Notes: a model not told the origin generated them from the sequence alone. A stretch of 64,000 nucleotides of DNA from Phycisphaerales bacterium (GCA_020847535.1 JADLBU010000016.1:62001-126000), one strand, 5' to 3'; numbered from the stretch's first letter, positions 32,213-41,297 are shown. Translations and numbers: made by a program.

Positions 32213-34141
32213 CTACCACTCAGGCCCCCCCGAGTACCTCCCATAAATATCCGCCATCGCCTGCACCATCTCCCCAAGCGTGCAGTTCGCCAACGACCCC
32301 TCCACCAGCGCCGGCATCACGTTGGTCGCGTGCAACCCCCACGATGCCGGGTTGCTCGTGGCGGGCGCATGATCCTTCCCGCCCGGTCCCCCGATCGCCA
32401 ATAGCCCCAGAGAGTGCCGCGGCGCCTTCCCTTGGCAGACATCCCGGATGTTGTCCAAGGCCTTCGCAACCACACCCGCATCCCGCCGCTGCTTGAACGC
32501 GGCGAGCCGGGAGCACTGATCCGTCTCGACCTCGTGCGAGATCTGCAGGATCTCGATCGGCCGCTTCTCATCGTTATCCACGTACGCGTTAACCCCGACG
32601 ATGATCCGGTCCCCCGCCTCGCACTCCTCGCTGAAGCGGTACGAAGCCTCGGCGATCTGGCGGCGGAAGTACCCGCGATTGATCCCGTTGATGCACGACC
32701 TCCCGAACGATGATCGCGGTTCATACGCCGGATGCTTGCTGAGATCGGCGATCTCTTCCTGCTTTCCCCTTTGCCCTTTGCCCGTTTGCCCTTTGTACTC
32801 ACCCATCCGATCGATCTCATCAATGTAGTTGAGCGCCTCCCGCTCCATCGTGTCCGTCAGCTGCTCGATGAACCACGAGCCCCCGAGCGGATCGGCGACC
32901 CGTGTGATCCCCGTCTCGTGCGCCAGGATCTGCTGCGTCCGCAGCGCCACAGTCACCGCCTGCTCCGTCGGCAGCCCCAGCGTCTCATCCATCGAGTCCG
33001 TGTGCAGCGACTGGCACCCGCCCAGCGCGGCCGACATCGCCTGGAACGCGACCCGCACGATGTTGTTCAAAGGCTGCTGCTCCGTGAGCGAGCACCCCGC
33101 CGTCTGCACATGCGTCTTCATGAACCAGGAGCGATCGCTCTTGGCCCCGTATCGCCCGCGCATCATCCGCGCCCAGATCCGCCGCGCTGCCCGCAGCTTG
33201 CACAGCTCCTCGAAGAACTCGTTGTGGCTGTTGAAGAAGAACGAGAGCCGCGGCGCAAAGCTGTCGAGATCCAGCCCCCGCTCCACGCACGCCTCGACGT
33301 ACTCCATCCCATCACGCAGCGTGAACGCCAGCTCCTGGGTCGCCGTCGATCCCGCCTCGCGGATGTGATACCCCGAGATCGAAACGCTGTTCCACCTGGG
33401 AACGAACCGGCTCTGGAACTCGATGGTGTCCACCACCAATTTCACGCTCGGCTCAGGAGGGTAAATGAACTCGTTCTGCGAGTGGAACTCCTTGAGAATG
33501 TCGTTCTGCAGCGTCCCGCCCAGCGTGTCCCACGAAATCCCCCGCTGGATCGCGTGCCCCAGGTACATCGCCCAGATCACCGCCGCCGGTCCGTTGATCG
33601 TCTGCGAGACCGTCACCTGGCCGACGGGAATATCCGCATAAAGCCGGTGCATGTCCTCGATCGTGTCGATCGCCACCCCGCACCGCCCCACCTCACCCAC
33701 CGACAACTCATCATCCGAATCGCGCCCCATCAACGTCGGCAGGTCGAACGCCGTCGAGAGCCCCGTGTTCGCCTTCGTCCCCTTGGCCGCCTCCAGCAGG
33801 TACTTGAACCGCCGATTGGTGTCATCCGCCGATCCAAACCCCGCGAACTGCCGCATCGTCCATAGTCGAGTCCGGTATCCCTCCGGAAATAGCCCCCGCG
33901 TGTACGGATATTGCCCCGGCGGCGGCACATCCCGGTCCAGGTTCCCCGACTTCAGCGATTCGGGCGTCGGATACGCCGCGGACGAACCCGCCGGCTTCTG
34001 CGTCTCAGGCCCGTAAGAAGGGTTCAGCACCAGCCCCGAGATCGTGACGGCGTTGGGATCAACCACCGGCGCTGGCCCGCGATGGGCAGAAGTCGTAATC
34101 GCGGGTTCAGTAGACGTCGGACGACTGGATGTGGTGGACAT
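32213..34141 (-). CDS. Methylmalonyl-CoA mutase large subunit (catalytic domain)
   Basis: 642 residues from the ATG at 34141, fixed by TTGGAGG 7 bases upstream. An in-frame start at 34258 is unlikely. Motifs are YPYTRGLFPEGYRTRLWTMR and QFAGFGSADDTNRRFKYLL, then TGLSTAFDLPTLMG, SQTINGPAAVIWAMYL, ISGYHIREAGSTATQELAF, VQTAGCSLTEQQPLNNIVR and LHTDSMDETLGLPTEQAV. It isomerises methylmalonyl-CoA and succinyl-CoA with adenosylcobalamin. There is no B12-binding domain, so a separate small subunit must be encoded elsewhere. Residues about 447-495 form an insertion between IDRMG and GINRGYFRRQIAE, including YKGQTGKGQRGKQEE encoded by heptamer repeats. A related acyl-CoA mutase (isobutyryl- or ethylmalonyl-) cannot be excluded. 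Confidence 0.9.
   Translation of the reverse strand: MSTTSSRPTSTEPAITTSAHRGPAPVVDPNAVTISGLVLNPSYGPETQKPAGSSAAYPTPESLKSGNLDRDVPPPGQYPYTRGLFPEGYRTRLWTMRQFAGFGSADDTNRRFKYLLEAAKGTKANTGLSTAFDLPTLMGRDSDDELSVGEVGRCGVAIDTIEDMHRLYADIPVGQVTVSQTINGPAAVIWAMYLGHAIQRGISWDTLGGTLQNDILKEFHSQNEFIYPPEPSVKLVVDTIEFQSRFVPRWNSVSISGYHIREAGSTATQELAFTLRDGMEYVEACVERGLDLDSFAPRLSFFFNSHNEFFEELCKLRAARRIWARMMRGRYGAKSDRSWFMKTHVQTAGCSLTEQQPLNNIVRVAFQAMSAALGGCQSLHTDSMDETLGLPTEQAVTVALRTQQILAHETGITRVADPLGGSWFIEQLTDTMEREALNYIDEIDRMGEYKGQTGKGQRGKQEEIADLSKHPAYEPRSSFGRSCINGINRGYFRRQIAEASYRFSEECEAGDRIIVGVNAYVDNDEKRPIEILQISHEVETDQCSRLAAFKQRRDAGVVAKALDNIRDVCQGKAPRHSLGLLAIGGPGGKDHAPATSNPASWGLHATNVMPALVEGSLANCTLGEMVQAMADIYGRYSGGPEW
32752..32796 (+). 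repeat. In-frame TTTGCCC heptamer tract inside the mutase gene
   Basis: TCTTCCTGCTTTCCC, then CTTTGCCCTTTGCCC, then GTTTGCCCTTTG. Read on the coding strand it gives YKGQTGKGQRGKQEE. It matches, base for base over most of its length, the tract at 36780-36829 in the decarboxylase, and in the same reading frame. Confidence 0.85.
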
Positions 34142-34313
34142 ACAGAGCCTCCAAGGCGCAAAGGCCGGAATCAAGACCAAGCAACGGCATCCGCCGTGCG
34201 ATTGCAGAACGGAGCCCTCAGCCCTGTAGTTTATTCGGGTGGCCCCCCCAAAGAGCACCCCGCCCCCCAGCCATCCCTCTCCGTCTCAAAAATGGTCCGG
34301 ACGCGATGCAGCC

Positions 34314-35594
34314 CTAGCAACCGGCCTCGAATGCAAGTACGAACGAAGTGAAGTCCTCGATGTCCACAAACCCCGACTCGTCAAAATCCGCCTCGTCGAT
34401 TCCGGCCTCGAACGCGAGCACGAATGCCGTGTAGTCCTCGATGTCAACGAACCCCGAGCCGTCGAAATCGGAAGGGCAACCGGCGGGAAGCCGGATGATC
34501 CAGCCTACGAACACCTGCCCGAATTCTTCGTGGAACCGTTCTGCTTCGCCTGCGATGACCGCCCCGTCCGCCGAGATGCTCGGCGTTCCCAGGTAGTAGA
34601 CCTGATTGCTGATGTCGATGCCGTAGTCGGTGAGCAGCAACTCCGGAATCGAGCGCATGCCGCTCGACGCCGTCCAAAGAAATGTCTCGTGGTAGTTAGA
34701 GGGTCGAGTCGTCGTTCCAACGACCACGCCGTTCTCACTGATGTCGGTCGCAGTCCCGTACTGGCCACCCATGTTCCCGAGCACCTCAAAGCCCAAGGCG
34801 GCGGTCCAGACGAACGGCTCATAGGAGCCGTCCGACTTGCTCAAACTTCCCACGATGACGGACCCGTCACCATTCGTCGCTCGGGCATGGCCGCTCACGT
34901 ACCCCGGAGGAAGCGGTCCAAGCGCTTGCATCCCGTTCGCGGCGGTCCATCGGATCGGCATCCTTCCACCTGACGAAGCAGATGAACCGACAATGACCAG
35001 TCCGTCGGCGCTGACGCCCGATGCCGAGGACGTTGACCCACCGGAAAGGAAACCGAGATTGACCATCCCGGTCGCCGCGGTCCAGCGAAAAGCCTTTGCC
35101 AACTCGCCCGTGTTCGTACCGTACGTTGTGCCGACGATCACCGCGCCGGACGCGTCCACGCCCTGTGCCACACCTTGCACCTGACCGGCGGGTAGTATGC
35201 CCAGGTCGACGATGCCGGCCGACGGCGTCCAGCGCAGCGGCCTCGCCCAACCGATGTGAGCCGCTCGATAACTCCCGACAAGGACGGAGCCATCACGATT
35301 TGACGCCGAGAACGAGGTCGGTCCACCGGGATCTCCCGCCCAGGACCCGTGTGCTTGTAATCCGCCGGAAGAGGTCCAACTCACCGCCTCGTCCTGAAAA
35401 TCATGGTTGATGTATTGACCGAAACACACGAGCCCATCCTTCGACACTCCTTGAAAATACAAAAAAGGAAATGGCATCTCTTCAGGGGCGCCGATCACCT
35501 CGAACGACTGCGCCGCCGCGCGTTCTGGCCACAATGTGATGCAGCAAAGGCAAACCGCCGCCATCAAAGTCAGACGATGCTGGCCGAAGTACAT
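34314..35594 (-). CDS. Secreted HAF-repeat protein with GC-type dockerin
   Basis: 426 residues from the ATG at 35594, with AAGGAGG upstream; a GTG at 35600 overlaps the Shine-Dalgarno. A signal peptide ends near AAAQS (about residue 29). The body has about seven HAF-type repeats (FRWTAATGMVNLGFL, VSADGLVIVGSSAS and similar), each a beta-rich unit seen in secreted planctomycete proteins. The end, CPSDFDGSGFVDIEDY then DEADFDESGFVDIEDF and EAGC, has two calcium-loop-like halves between two cysteines and ends on the last residue, which is the GC-type dockerin pattern. Probably a surface or matrix protein; ligand unknown. A very good promoter precedes it. Confidence 0.8.
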   Translation of the reverse strand: MYFGQHRLTLMAAVCLCCITLWPERAAAQSFEVIGAPEEMPFPFLYFQGVSKDGLVCFGQYINHDFQDEAVSWTSSGGLQAHGSWAGDPGGPTSFSASNRDGSVLVGSYRAAHIGWARPLRWTPSAGIVDLGILPAGQVQGVAQGVDASGAVIVGTTYGTNTGELAKAFRWTAATGMVNLGFLSGGSTSSASGVSADGLVIVGSSASSGGRMPIRWTAANGMQALGPLPPGYVSGHARATNGDGSVIVGSLSKSDGSYEPFVWTAALGFEVLGNMGGQYGTATDISENGVVVGTTTRPSNYHETFLWTASSGMRSIPELLLTDYGIDISNQVYYLGTPSISADGAVIAGEAERFHEEFGQVFVGWIIRLPAGCPSDFDGSGFVDIEDYTAFVLAFEAGIDEADFDESGFVDIEDFTSFVLAFEAGC

Positions 35595-35624
35595 ACCCAC
35601 CTCCTTCGCGATCTTGCAGTATGC

Positions 35625-35652
35625 AGTATATTGATCGTTGCGACTGCGTCAA
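35625..35652 (-). promoter_or_regulatory. Strong sigma-70-type promoter of the HAF-repeat gene
   Basis: On the minus strand TTGACG (35647-35652) and TATACT (35625-35630) are 16 bases apart. Transcription would start near 35618, about 24 bases before the start codon, leaving room for the AAGGAGG. It lies in the 70-base gap after the decarboxylase stop. Confidence 0.6.
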
Positions 35653-35663
35653 CCCGACCGTAC

Positions 35664-37289
35664 TCAGCGCTCGCTGTCGCAGATTGCGTTCCATGCCTGC
35701 CGGACATGCTTCTCGGTGGTTCTGACAGCCCCTATGGCCATCCGGAGCACCACCATCGACTCGCCCACCGCCCTTGCTCCGTCTTGCCACACCGGCAGCG
35801 AGGTGTGGGTGAGATACAGCCTGCCGCTGGCGTTGAGCCTGTTCATCAGTTCTCGGTTGCGAGCATCAGTGGCCGCAGCCGATTCACCCGCCAACGGCCG
35901 CAGCCGGAAGCACACCAGGTTCACGGTTCTCGGTGCGCACGTTTCAAACCGATCATCACCCTTCACCAGCTCCTCAAACAAGCTCGCCAGCCGCACATGC
36001 TCCCGGATGTGCGCCCGCAACCCCTCGATCCCGTAGTGCCGCATCACCAGCCACAGCTTCAGCGACCGGAACCGTCGCCCCAGCGGCACCTGCCAATCCC
36101 GGAAATCCACCACTTCCCCCGACTCGCTCGCCGCGTTCCGCAGGTACTCCGGCGTCACGCTCATCGCATCCACGATCGCGCGATGGTCCCGCACCCAGAA
36201 GCAGTTGCAATCAAAGTTCGTGAGAAGCCACTTATGCGGGTTGAAGCAGAACGAATCCGCCTCGGCGATCCCATCGATCATCCAGCGGAACTCCGGACAG
36301 ATGCACGCCGCCCCCGCATGCGCTGCATCCACATGCAGCCAGATGCTCCCTTCCCCTACCCCATCTCGTGGCACAGGCATCCTGCCTGTATCTACCTCCT
36401 CTACCGCCCTGATCGCCCCCGCAACCCCCGAGATCGAATCCACCGCCGTCGATCCCGTCGTCCCCACCGAAGCACACACAAAGAAAGGAACGCGCCCGCG
36501 AGCCAGATCCTCACGCATCATCCGATCCAACTCCCCCACATCGATCGCATGCTCCGGTCCCGTCGGAACCAGCCGCAGCCCCTCGCGATCCGATGCATCC
36601 AGGCACACGCCGCAGATGATCCCCGCCTTCAGGATCGATGAGTGCGCCTGCTCGCTCGCGTACGCAACAAGCTGCGTTCCCCGCGCACGCGCCCCCACCC
36701 GCCTCTTCGCCGCAATCATCGCCACCAACGCCGCCTCGCTCGCAGTCCCCTGAATCACACCTCCGCCTCTCTGTGCCGGCTCCTCCTGATGTGCCCTTTG
36801 CCCTTTGCCAATTTGCCCCTTTCGGCCCGACAAAAACACCTCCGGCAACCCAACCGCCCCCCCCATCCAATCCAAAACCCTGATCTCCAACTCAGTGCAT
36901 GCCGGGCTCGTCTGCCACAGCATCCCCTGCACACCAAGCCCCGCGCTCAAGAGCTCACCCAGCACCCCCGGCCCCGAGACATTCGACGGGACGTACGCGT
37001 AGAAGTTCGGCGATTGCCAGTTCGTCAGCCCCGGCACGATCAATCGGTCCAGCTCCCCGAACACCCCATCCCACCCCGCCGCATCCATCCCATCCGCAGG
37101 CGCATGCTCGGGCAATCGTGAGAGCAGGTCCCCCGGCTTGGCCTGCGACATCACAGGCAGCAAATCGACCTGCTGCCAGTAGTCGGCGATCCAGTCGATG
37201 AAGCGATGACCCAGCCTGCGGAACTCATCCCGCGACATGTGCGGTTGTAGCGCCGAGCTTGTATTGTCGTCGGGCGGTGGTATCGTCAC
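35664..37289 (-). CDS. PLP-dependent group II decarboxylase (aromatic amino acid decarboxylase type)
   Basis: 541 residues starting at GTG 37289 (an ATG at 37238 is possible). MSRDEFRRLGHRFIDWIADY, PNFYAYVPSN, GGVIQGTASEAALVAMIAAK, HVDAAHAGAACICPEFRW and the PLP lysine Lys353 in CFNPHKWLLTNF place it with tyrosine, tryptophan or aspartate-type decarboxylases. The substrate is unknown. Two odd insertions interrupt normal loops. Residues about 154-170 (KGQIGKGQRAHQEE) come from TTTGCCC heptamers, and about 298-312 (VDTGRMPVPRDGVGEG) come from a palindromic repeat. Both keep the frame and avoid catalytic motifs. Confidence 0.87.
   Translation of the reverse strand: MTIPPPDDNTSSALQPHMSRDEFRRLGHRFIDWIADYWQQVDLLPVMSQAKPGDLLSRLPEHAPADGMDAAGWDGVFGELDRLIVPGLTNWQSPNFYAYVPSNVSGPGVLGELLSAGLGVQGMLWQTSPACTELEIRVLDWMGGAVGLPEVFLSGRKGQIGKGQRAHQEEPAQRGGGVIQGTASEAALVAMIAAKRRVGARARGTQLVAYASEQAHSSILKAGIICGVCLDASDREGLRLVPTGPEHAIDVGELDRMMREDLARGRVPFFVCASVGTTGSTAVDSISGVAGAIRAVEEVDTGRMPVPRDGVGEGSIWLHVDAAHAGAACICPEFRWMIDGIAEADSFCFNPHKWLLTNFDCNCFWVRDHRAIVDAMSVTPEYLRNAASESGEVVDFRDWQVPLGRRFRSLKLWLVMRHYGIEGLRAHIREHVRLASLFEELVKGDDRFETCAPRTVNLVCFRLRPLAGESAAATDARNRELMNRLNASGRLYLTHTSLPVWQDGARAVGESMVVLRMAIGAVRTTEKHVRQAWNAICDSER
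36354..36396 (+). repeat. REP-like palindromic repeat, copy 1, in frame inside the decarboxylase
   Basis: It runs CCCTACCCCATCTCGTGGC, then the palindrome ACAGGCATCCTGCCTGT (36373-36389), then ATCTACC. It matches the copy at 59145-59188 (minus strand) over 36 consecutive bases. On the coding strand it gives VDTGRMPVPRDGVGEG. Confidence 0.85.
36780..36829 (+). repeat. In-frame TTTGCCC heptamer tract inside the decarboxylase
   Basis: CTCCTCCTGATGTGCCC, then TTTGCCCTTTGCC, then AATTTGCCCCTTTCGGCCC. On the coding strand it gives KGQIGKGQRAHQEE, nearly the same peptide as in the mutase. Confidence 0.85.
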
Positions 37290-37364
37290 GGCGGCAGTCT
37301 ACGCGATCGCGTTGCATCACGATCCTCCCGGATGCGGCGCGCCACAGCGCTGCTCTTGGAGATG

Positions 37365-38057
37365 TCAGCGTCGCCGCCGCAAGACGATGATGCCCGTGAT
37401 TCCGACCGCCAGCGCCCCGGGGGTTGGGATGGGAATCTGGATGGGCGTGTTGGGCGTCGTCTCGTACGCCCACATGAGCGGGTTGGTCCAGTTCTCGTAG
37501 AGGATCCAGCCGTAGTTGTAGGAAGCGGGGCCCGTTTTGATCCTGACACCGAGGTAGGCGAGCGGGGCGATCAGGGGGGTTCCGCCGTTCATTTCGAAGG
37601 AGAAGGGCAGGGCGAGATAATGTAGGCCATAGCGCTTCCATGTGTACGACGAATCAACAAATTCGCCCGGTGCGAATTCATTCAGCGGGATCGTCGTGAG
37701 AGGCCCTCCATTCCAGAAATACGTCTTGAAGTCTTCGTTCCATGCGAGTTCAGTTCCTGGGTCGCCTATCAACTCGAAATTGCCTGGACTTGAGCCGGTG
37801 AATCCGTACGAAAACCAATTCAGCAGCTTGCCAGGGCCGGCATCGCCGGTCTGGAGTGGCGATTGTCGGATATCAAGGTATGTGCCGTAGAGGGGATTAC
37901 CGTCTCCGAGATAGATCGTCCGCGTCCATTGGAAAGTGCCATCGCGGTTATCAGAGACTACGACTTCAGCCCGGGCAGCCCCAGCCGACAGTAGAATCGC
38001 AGCACCCGCCACCGCTGCGGCCTGACACGTCGGCAGTTTTCGGCCTTTGTTGAGCAT
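37365..38057 (-). CDS. PEP-CTERM-like exported protein
   Basis: 230 residues from the ATG at 38057. A signal peptide ends near AARAE (about residue 32). The middle is an unrecognised beta-rich domain (DNRDGTFQWTRTIYLGDGN). The end, IPTPGALAVGITGIIVLRRRR, is a PEP-like motif (TPG here), a short membrane helix and an Arg cluster, which is the PEP-CTERM sorting signal cleaved by exosortase. No exosortase lies in the window. It is probably attached to or released from the cell surface or a matrix. Confidence 0.75.
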   Translation of the reverse strand: MLNKGRKLPTCQAAAVAGAAILLSAGAARAEVVVSDNRDGTFQWTRTIYLGDGNPLYGTYLDIRQSPLQTGDAGPGKLLNWFSYGFTGSSPGNFELIGDPGTELAWNEDFKTYFWNGGPLTTIPLNEFAPGEFVDSSYTWKRYGLHYLALPFSFEMNGGTPLIAPLAYLGVRIKTGPASYNYGWILYENWTNPLMWAYETTPNTPIQIPIPTPGALAVGITGIIVLRRRR

Positions 38058-38074
38058 TGACACCTCGCACACTC

Positions 38075-38103
38075 ATTCTGCCACACGACGCCACGTCAGA
38101 CAA
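38075..38103 (-). promoter_or_regulatory. Possible promoter of the PEP-CTERM gene
   Basis: On the minus strand TTGTCT (38098-38103) and CAGAAT (38075-38080) are 17 bases apart, about 18 bases before the start codon. Both boxes are imperfect; this is a weak call. Confidence 0.3.
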
Positions 38104-38119
38104 CGGAATCTGAACCGAA

Positions 38120-39619
38120 TTACGGACAACCGGGCTCTTCGCTGCGGGTGAGTGCATCCATGGCCTCCGCGTCGGTGCATGGACCCAAATCAAGGCTTCC
38201 GGCCATGAAGTAGTAGCCTGTGAATTTCTGATGGTCTCGGATGTCGACATCGTTGTCCTGATCCATGTCGCCGTGGGCGTAGTTACATCCGCTCGTGAGC
38301 CCGTTGTGACAGTTGTACTGGGCGGTGAAGTCGGTCAGATCCTGCGAGTTCACGACGCCGTCGCCGTTGAAATCGCCTCGCTGGATGATGCCGAAGTCAT
38401 AGACTCGCTTGACACGTTCCATGACTTTCATGCTCTCGGCGTTGTTTGGATTGACGACATATGCAACGAAGCCGCGCTGAGTCCAGTCGAGCACGCCACG
38501 AACCGTCTCGGTTTCCATATACGCGCGGAACGGGTCGAGGACAACCGCAAGTTCGGTACTTGAGGCGACATTTGAGACATCCCATGTCTTGGTAGGGTCT
38601 CGGTCGAAGAGCACGTTACCAAACGCGATCGCAGGCGCCTGAGTCGCGCGATCCATGTCGATCATCCCGGGGCCCTCCGGACCGCCGCCCAAGTCGACGG
38701 ATGGGATCGACTCCATTCCCAGGAAGTGAGGAGTGCCCGGTCCGCTTCGATAGAGGGGGCAGTAGGCGAGTTCGATGAAGTCGCCGAAGAAGTTGTTGGG
38801 TGAGATCTGCGCAGCCGAATCGAGCCAGTAGCGCTTGATGCCCAGATCCTGCCAGGGCTTGATCGTCGCATCGAAGGTGCACACATCGGTCAGGCTGAAC
38901 GGGGATGGCGAGTGGACTTCGCAAGCGGCGTAGGGGCACCCGGCGATCTTGGACCCGGCGGGGCTGAGGCAGTTCGCAGTCGCCTGCACGGTGTCGTAGG
39001 GAAAGTAATTGTCGGGGTATCCCTGGCTGGGGCCCAGGCAGCGGGTCGTGGGGTTGTTCATCGTGGGGAACGAGCCGTAGATCTCGATCCAAGCATCGGG
39101 GTGCTGGCCCAGCCACTCGCCGATCAGGGTTTCCAGCTCTTCACGCTTGTCCTCTTGCATGGTCGCCCACTGCGAGCTGGCGAGGAATTCCTGGCCTGCA
39201 TCGGAACCATCAGTCAATCTGCCGCCCCAGATGGATCCGGCGGGCGCGTAGAGGATGAAGCGTCGGAAGCCGGCGGCCCAGGCATCGTTGAGATGGCCCG
39301 AGAGCACACCGACGCCCGTGAGCCCGTTCTCAAGGGCGCAGTTGGGATCGTCGATGGGATCGCACCAGTATTCGTTAAGGCCGCGATAGTTGGATTCGTT
39401 GATGTTGGAGCAGTAGCTGCCGTTGAACAGCATGAAAACGACGCCTGGGAGGCGGTTGGGCGTCCAGTCGGGGTTGACGATCCACGACGTGTTGGGTTGC
39501 AAGTACGGAATGCCATCGCATGGGGTGTGGGGGATGGCGCATTGCTGGCCGAGAGCGAGCGGCGCGGGAAGTAGAGAGGATAGTGCGATGCTGGCTCGGG
39601 AGATGGTGGGGCGATTCAT
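38120..39619 (-). CDS. Secreted protein with dockerin-type calcium repeats
   Basis: 499 residues from the ATG at 39619, with GGAGG 5 bases upstream. A signal peptide ends near LALGQ (about residue 24). The first 380 residues form an unrecognised domain with several cysteines (CAIPHTPCDGIPYLQPN, LGIKRYWLDSAAQIS). Residues about 400-470 carry two EF-hand-like dockerin loops (GDFNGDGVVNSQDL and GDMDQDNDVDIRDH) joined through CHNGLTSGCNYA. The protein ends EEPGCP. Likely extracellular and calcium-binding; no enzyme signature was found. Confidence 0.65.
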   Translation of the reverse strand: MNRPTISRASIALSSLLPAPLALGQQCAIPHTPCDGIPYLQPNTSWIVNPDWTPNRLPGVVFMLFNGSYCSNINESNYRGLNEYWCDPIDDPNCALENGLTGVGVLSGHLNDAWAAGFRRFILYAPAGSIWGGRLTDGSDAGQEFLASSQWATMQEDKREELETLIGEWLGQHPDAWIEIYGSFPTMNNPTTRCLGPSQGYPDNYFPYDTVQATANCLSPAGSKIAGCPYAACEVHSPSPFSLTDVCTFDATIKPWQDLGIKRYWLDSAAQISPNNFFGDFIELAYCPLYRSGPGTPHFLGMESIPSVDLGGGPEGPGMIDMDRATQAPAIAFGNVLFDRDPTKTWDVSNVASSTELAVVLDPFRAYMETETVRGVLDWTQRGFVAYVVNPNNAESMKVMERVKRVYDFGIIQRGDFNGDGVVNSQDLTDFTAQYNCHNGLTSGCNYAHGDMDQDNDVDIRDHQKFTGYYFMAGSLDLGPCTDAEAMDALTRSEEPGCP

Positions 39620-39978
39620 GGGGATCCTCCACATGAGCTGGCGCGCGAAGCCACGAACGCGACCCCGAGGCCGACTCGTTGGTTCATCGATGCGCGGGAT
39701 GAGTGCTTGCGAAGAAGCAGTTGGGCTGGTTCAAGATTGGAAGGCACCCCCCGTTGAACTGACGGACCTGTCGGACGCGCGAAAGAACATCGCGAGCCAC
39801 ACCTGTTCATACAGCCGCGAGCCAGTCGAGGTTGCACAGGAAGTTGGAGATTAATCGGCGCGTGATTCACTCTGCCTGGATCGCATGACGTAATTTCGCT
39901 CGCCCGAGACGCTTCTCGCGTGCGCAACCTCTTTGCTTCCTCCCTACCGTGCGACTTATCACATCCACACCGATCACC
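39620..39978. other. Divergent intergenic region before plsY
   Basis: About 360 bases between the secreted protein gene (minus) and plsY (plus). Frames here are short and unconvincing. I see no RNA gene, palindrome or clear promoter. Confidence 0.5.
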
Positions 39979-40728
39979 ATGCCCACAGCCCACCTCAACA
40001 CCCAATCCTGGCTTCTCCTCATCCTCGCCGGCTACCTCATCGGTTCCATCCCCTGGGGCCTCCTGATCGCCCGCGCCAACGGCATCGACATCCGCAAGCA
40101 CGGATCCGGCAACATCGGCGCCACCAACGTCGGTCGCGTCGTCGGCCGCAAGTGGGGCCTCCTCTGCTTCTTCCTCGACATGCTCAAGGGCGCCATCCCT
40201 GTCCTGCTCGCCGGCTACTTCTCAGGCCTCCTCGGCAACGTCCTCATCCCACCCGACCAAGCCGCCTGGTGGCTCGCTGTCATGGCCTCACCCATCCTCG
40301 GCCACATCCTCAACCCCTGGCTCCGCTTCAAGGGCGGCAAGGGTGTCGCCACATCACTCGGCGCGCTCCTGGGCATGTATCCAGTCCTCACCATCCCCGG
40401 ACTGCTCGCGTTCGCGACCTGGCTCGCCGCCGCGATCAAGTGGCGATACGTCAGCCTCGCCTCATTGCTCGCCGCCGCCGCCCTCCCCCTCCTGGTCGCC
40501 GCCTACCTACTCCTCAAGCTCCGCCCCGCCTCCGAAAGCCTCCCACCCCTCGATCACTACATCCGTCACGCCGGCCTCCTGATCGCCCTTGCGATCGTCC
40601 TCTGCGCGCTGGTCTTCTGGACCCACCGCACCAACATCCAGCGCCTCCGTGCCGGCACCGAGAACCGCATCGGCCACAGCCGCGCCAAGAAGCACGCCGA
40701 GGCCGGCGCCTCAGCCGACGCCCGATAA
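39979..40728 (+). CDS. plsY: Acyl-phosphate:glycerol-3-phosphate acyltransferase PlsY
   Basis: 249 residues from the ATG at 39979; a GTG at 39949 is in frame but less likely. The PlsY motifs are GYLIGSIPWGLLIARANGIDIRKHGSGNIGATNVGR (motif 1), LDMLKGAIPVL, then PILGHILNPWLRFKGGKGVATSLG (motif 2 with the catalytic region) and HRTNIQRLRAGTENRIG (motif 3). It has about six membrane helices. It makes lysophosphatidate from acyl-phosphate and glycerol-3-phosphate in phospholipid synthesis. The partner gene plsX is not in the window. Confidence 0.93.
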   Translation: MPTAHLNTQSWLLLILAGYLIGSIPWGLLIARANGIDIRKHGSGNIGATNVGRVVGRKWGLLCFFLDMLKGAIPVLLAGYFSGLLGNVLIPPDQAAWWLAVMASPILGHILNPWLRFKGGKGVATSLGALLGMYPVLTIPGLLAFATWLAAAIKWRYVSLASLLAAAALPLLVAAYLLLKLRPASESLPPLDHYIRHAGLLIALAIVLCALVFWTHRTNIQRLRAGTENRIGHSRAKKHAEAGASADAR

Positions 40729-40883
40729 CACATCGCACCAGCCCTCCCCCCCAGCACCTTCCGCAGCCCCTGCGCGATTCCGGTCCCACGCGCGAACCTT
40801 CCCCCACTCGCCCTCAACGCAAGCCCCCGCGTGTCCGATCCTTGTGTTAGCCCTCCCTACGGGCATCACGCGAAGGGACTCGC

Positions 40884-41183
40884 ATGAGCTTCAGGATTAC
40901 GGATGGAAGTTGGGGTCGGGAAGAAAGTGTCGCCGCCGCGCCAAGCTCCTTGGAGGACATGCGCGACCGTCTCCCATTCCCCACAGAGGCCTGGCGCCGC
41001 ATGCTGAGCCCCGGTCGCCAGGACTCCCGCTCCGCATCCAATCGCAAGCCTCACCCCGCCGAGCTCGCCCTTGCCGATGTCGAGCGCCACTTCGCCCGCG
41101 CGGTGATCTCGATCAACGAGCTCATGGACAGCCAGGCCCGGGAACTCGACGCACCCGACGACTGGCGCCCCCGCGCAGCCTGA
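40884..41183 (+). CDS. Small hypothetical protein
   Basis: 99 residues, charged, no membrane segment. The second half, PAELALADVERHFARAVISINELMDSQARELD, is likely a helical pair. I recognise no family. Codon use matches the neighbours and it is cleanly spaced between plsY and panB on the same strand, which supports it as a real gene. Confidence 0.5.
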   Translation: MSFRITDGSWGREESVAAAPSSLEDMRDRLPFPTEAWRRMLSPGRQDSRSASNRKPHPAELALADVERHFARAVISINELMDSQARELDAPDDWRPRAA

Positions 41184-41297
41184 TTCCTCCCCGGCCCGCA
41201 CGATATCGACGCCTTGGAACCCGTCGTCGGAGCCACGGCCCCAGCGACCATATACTCACGTTCCCGGATCGCCCCCAGCCGGCGAACCGAGGCACGC

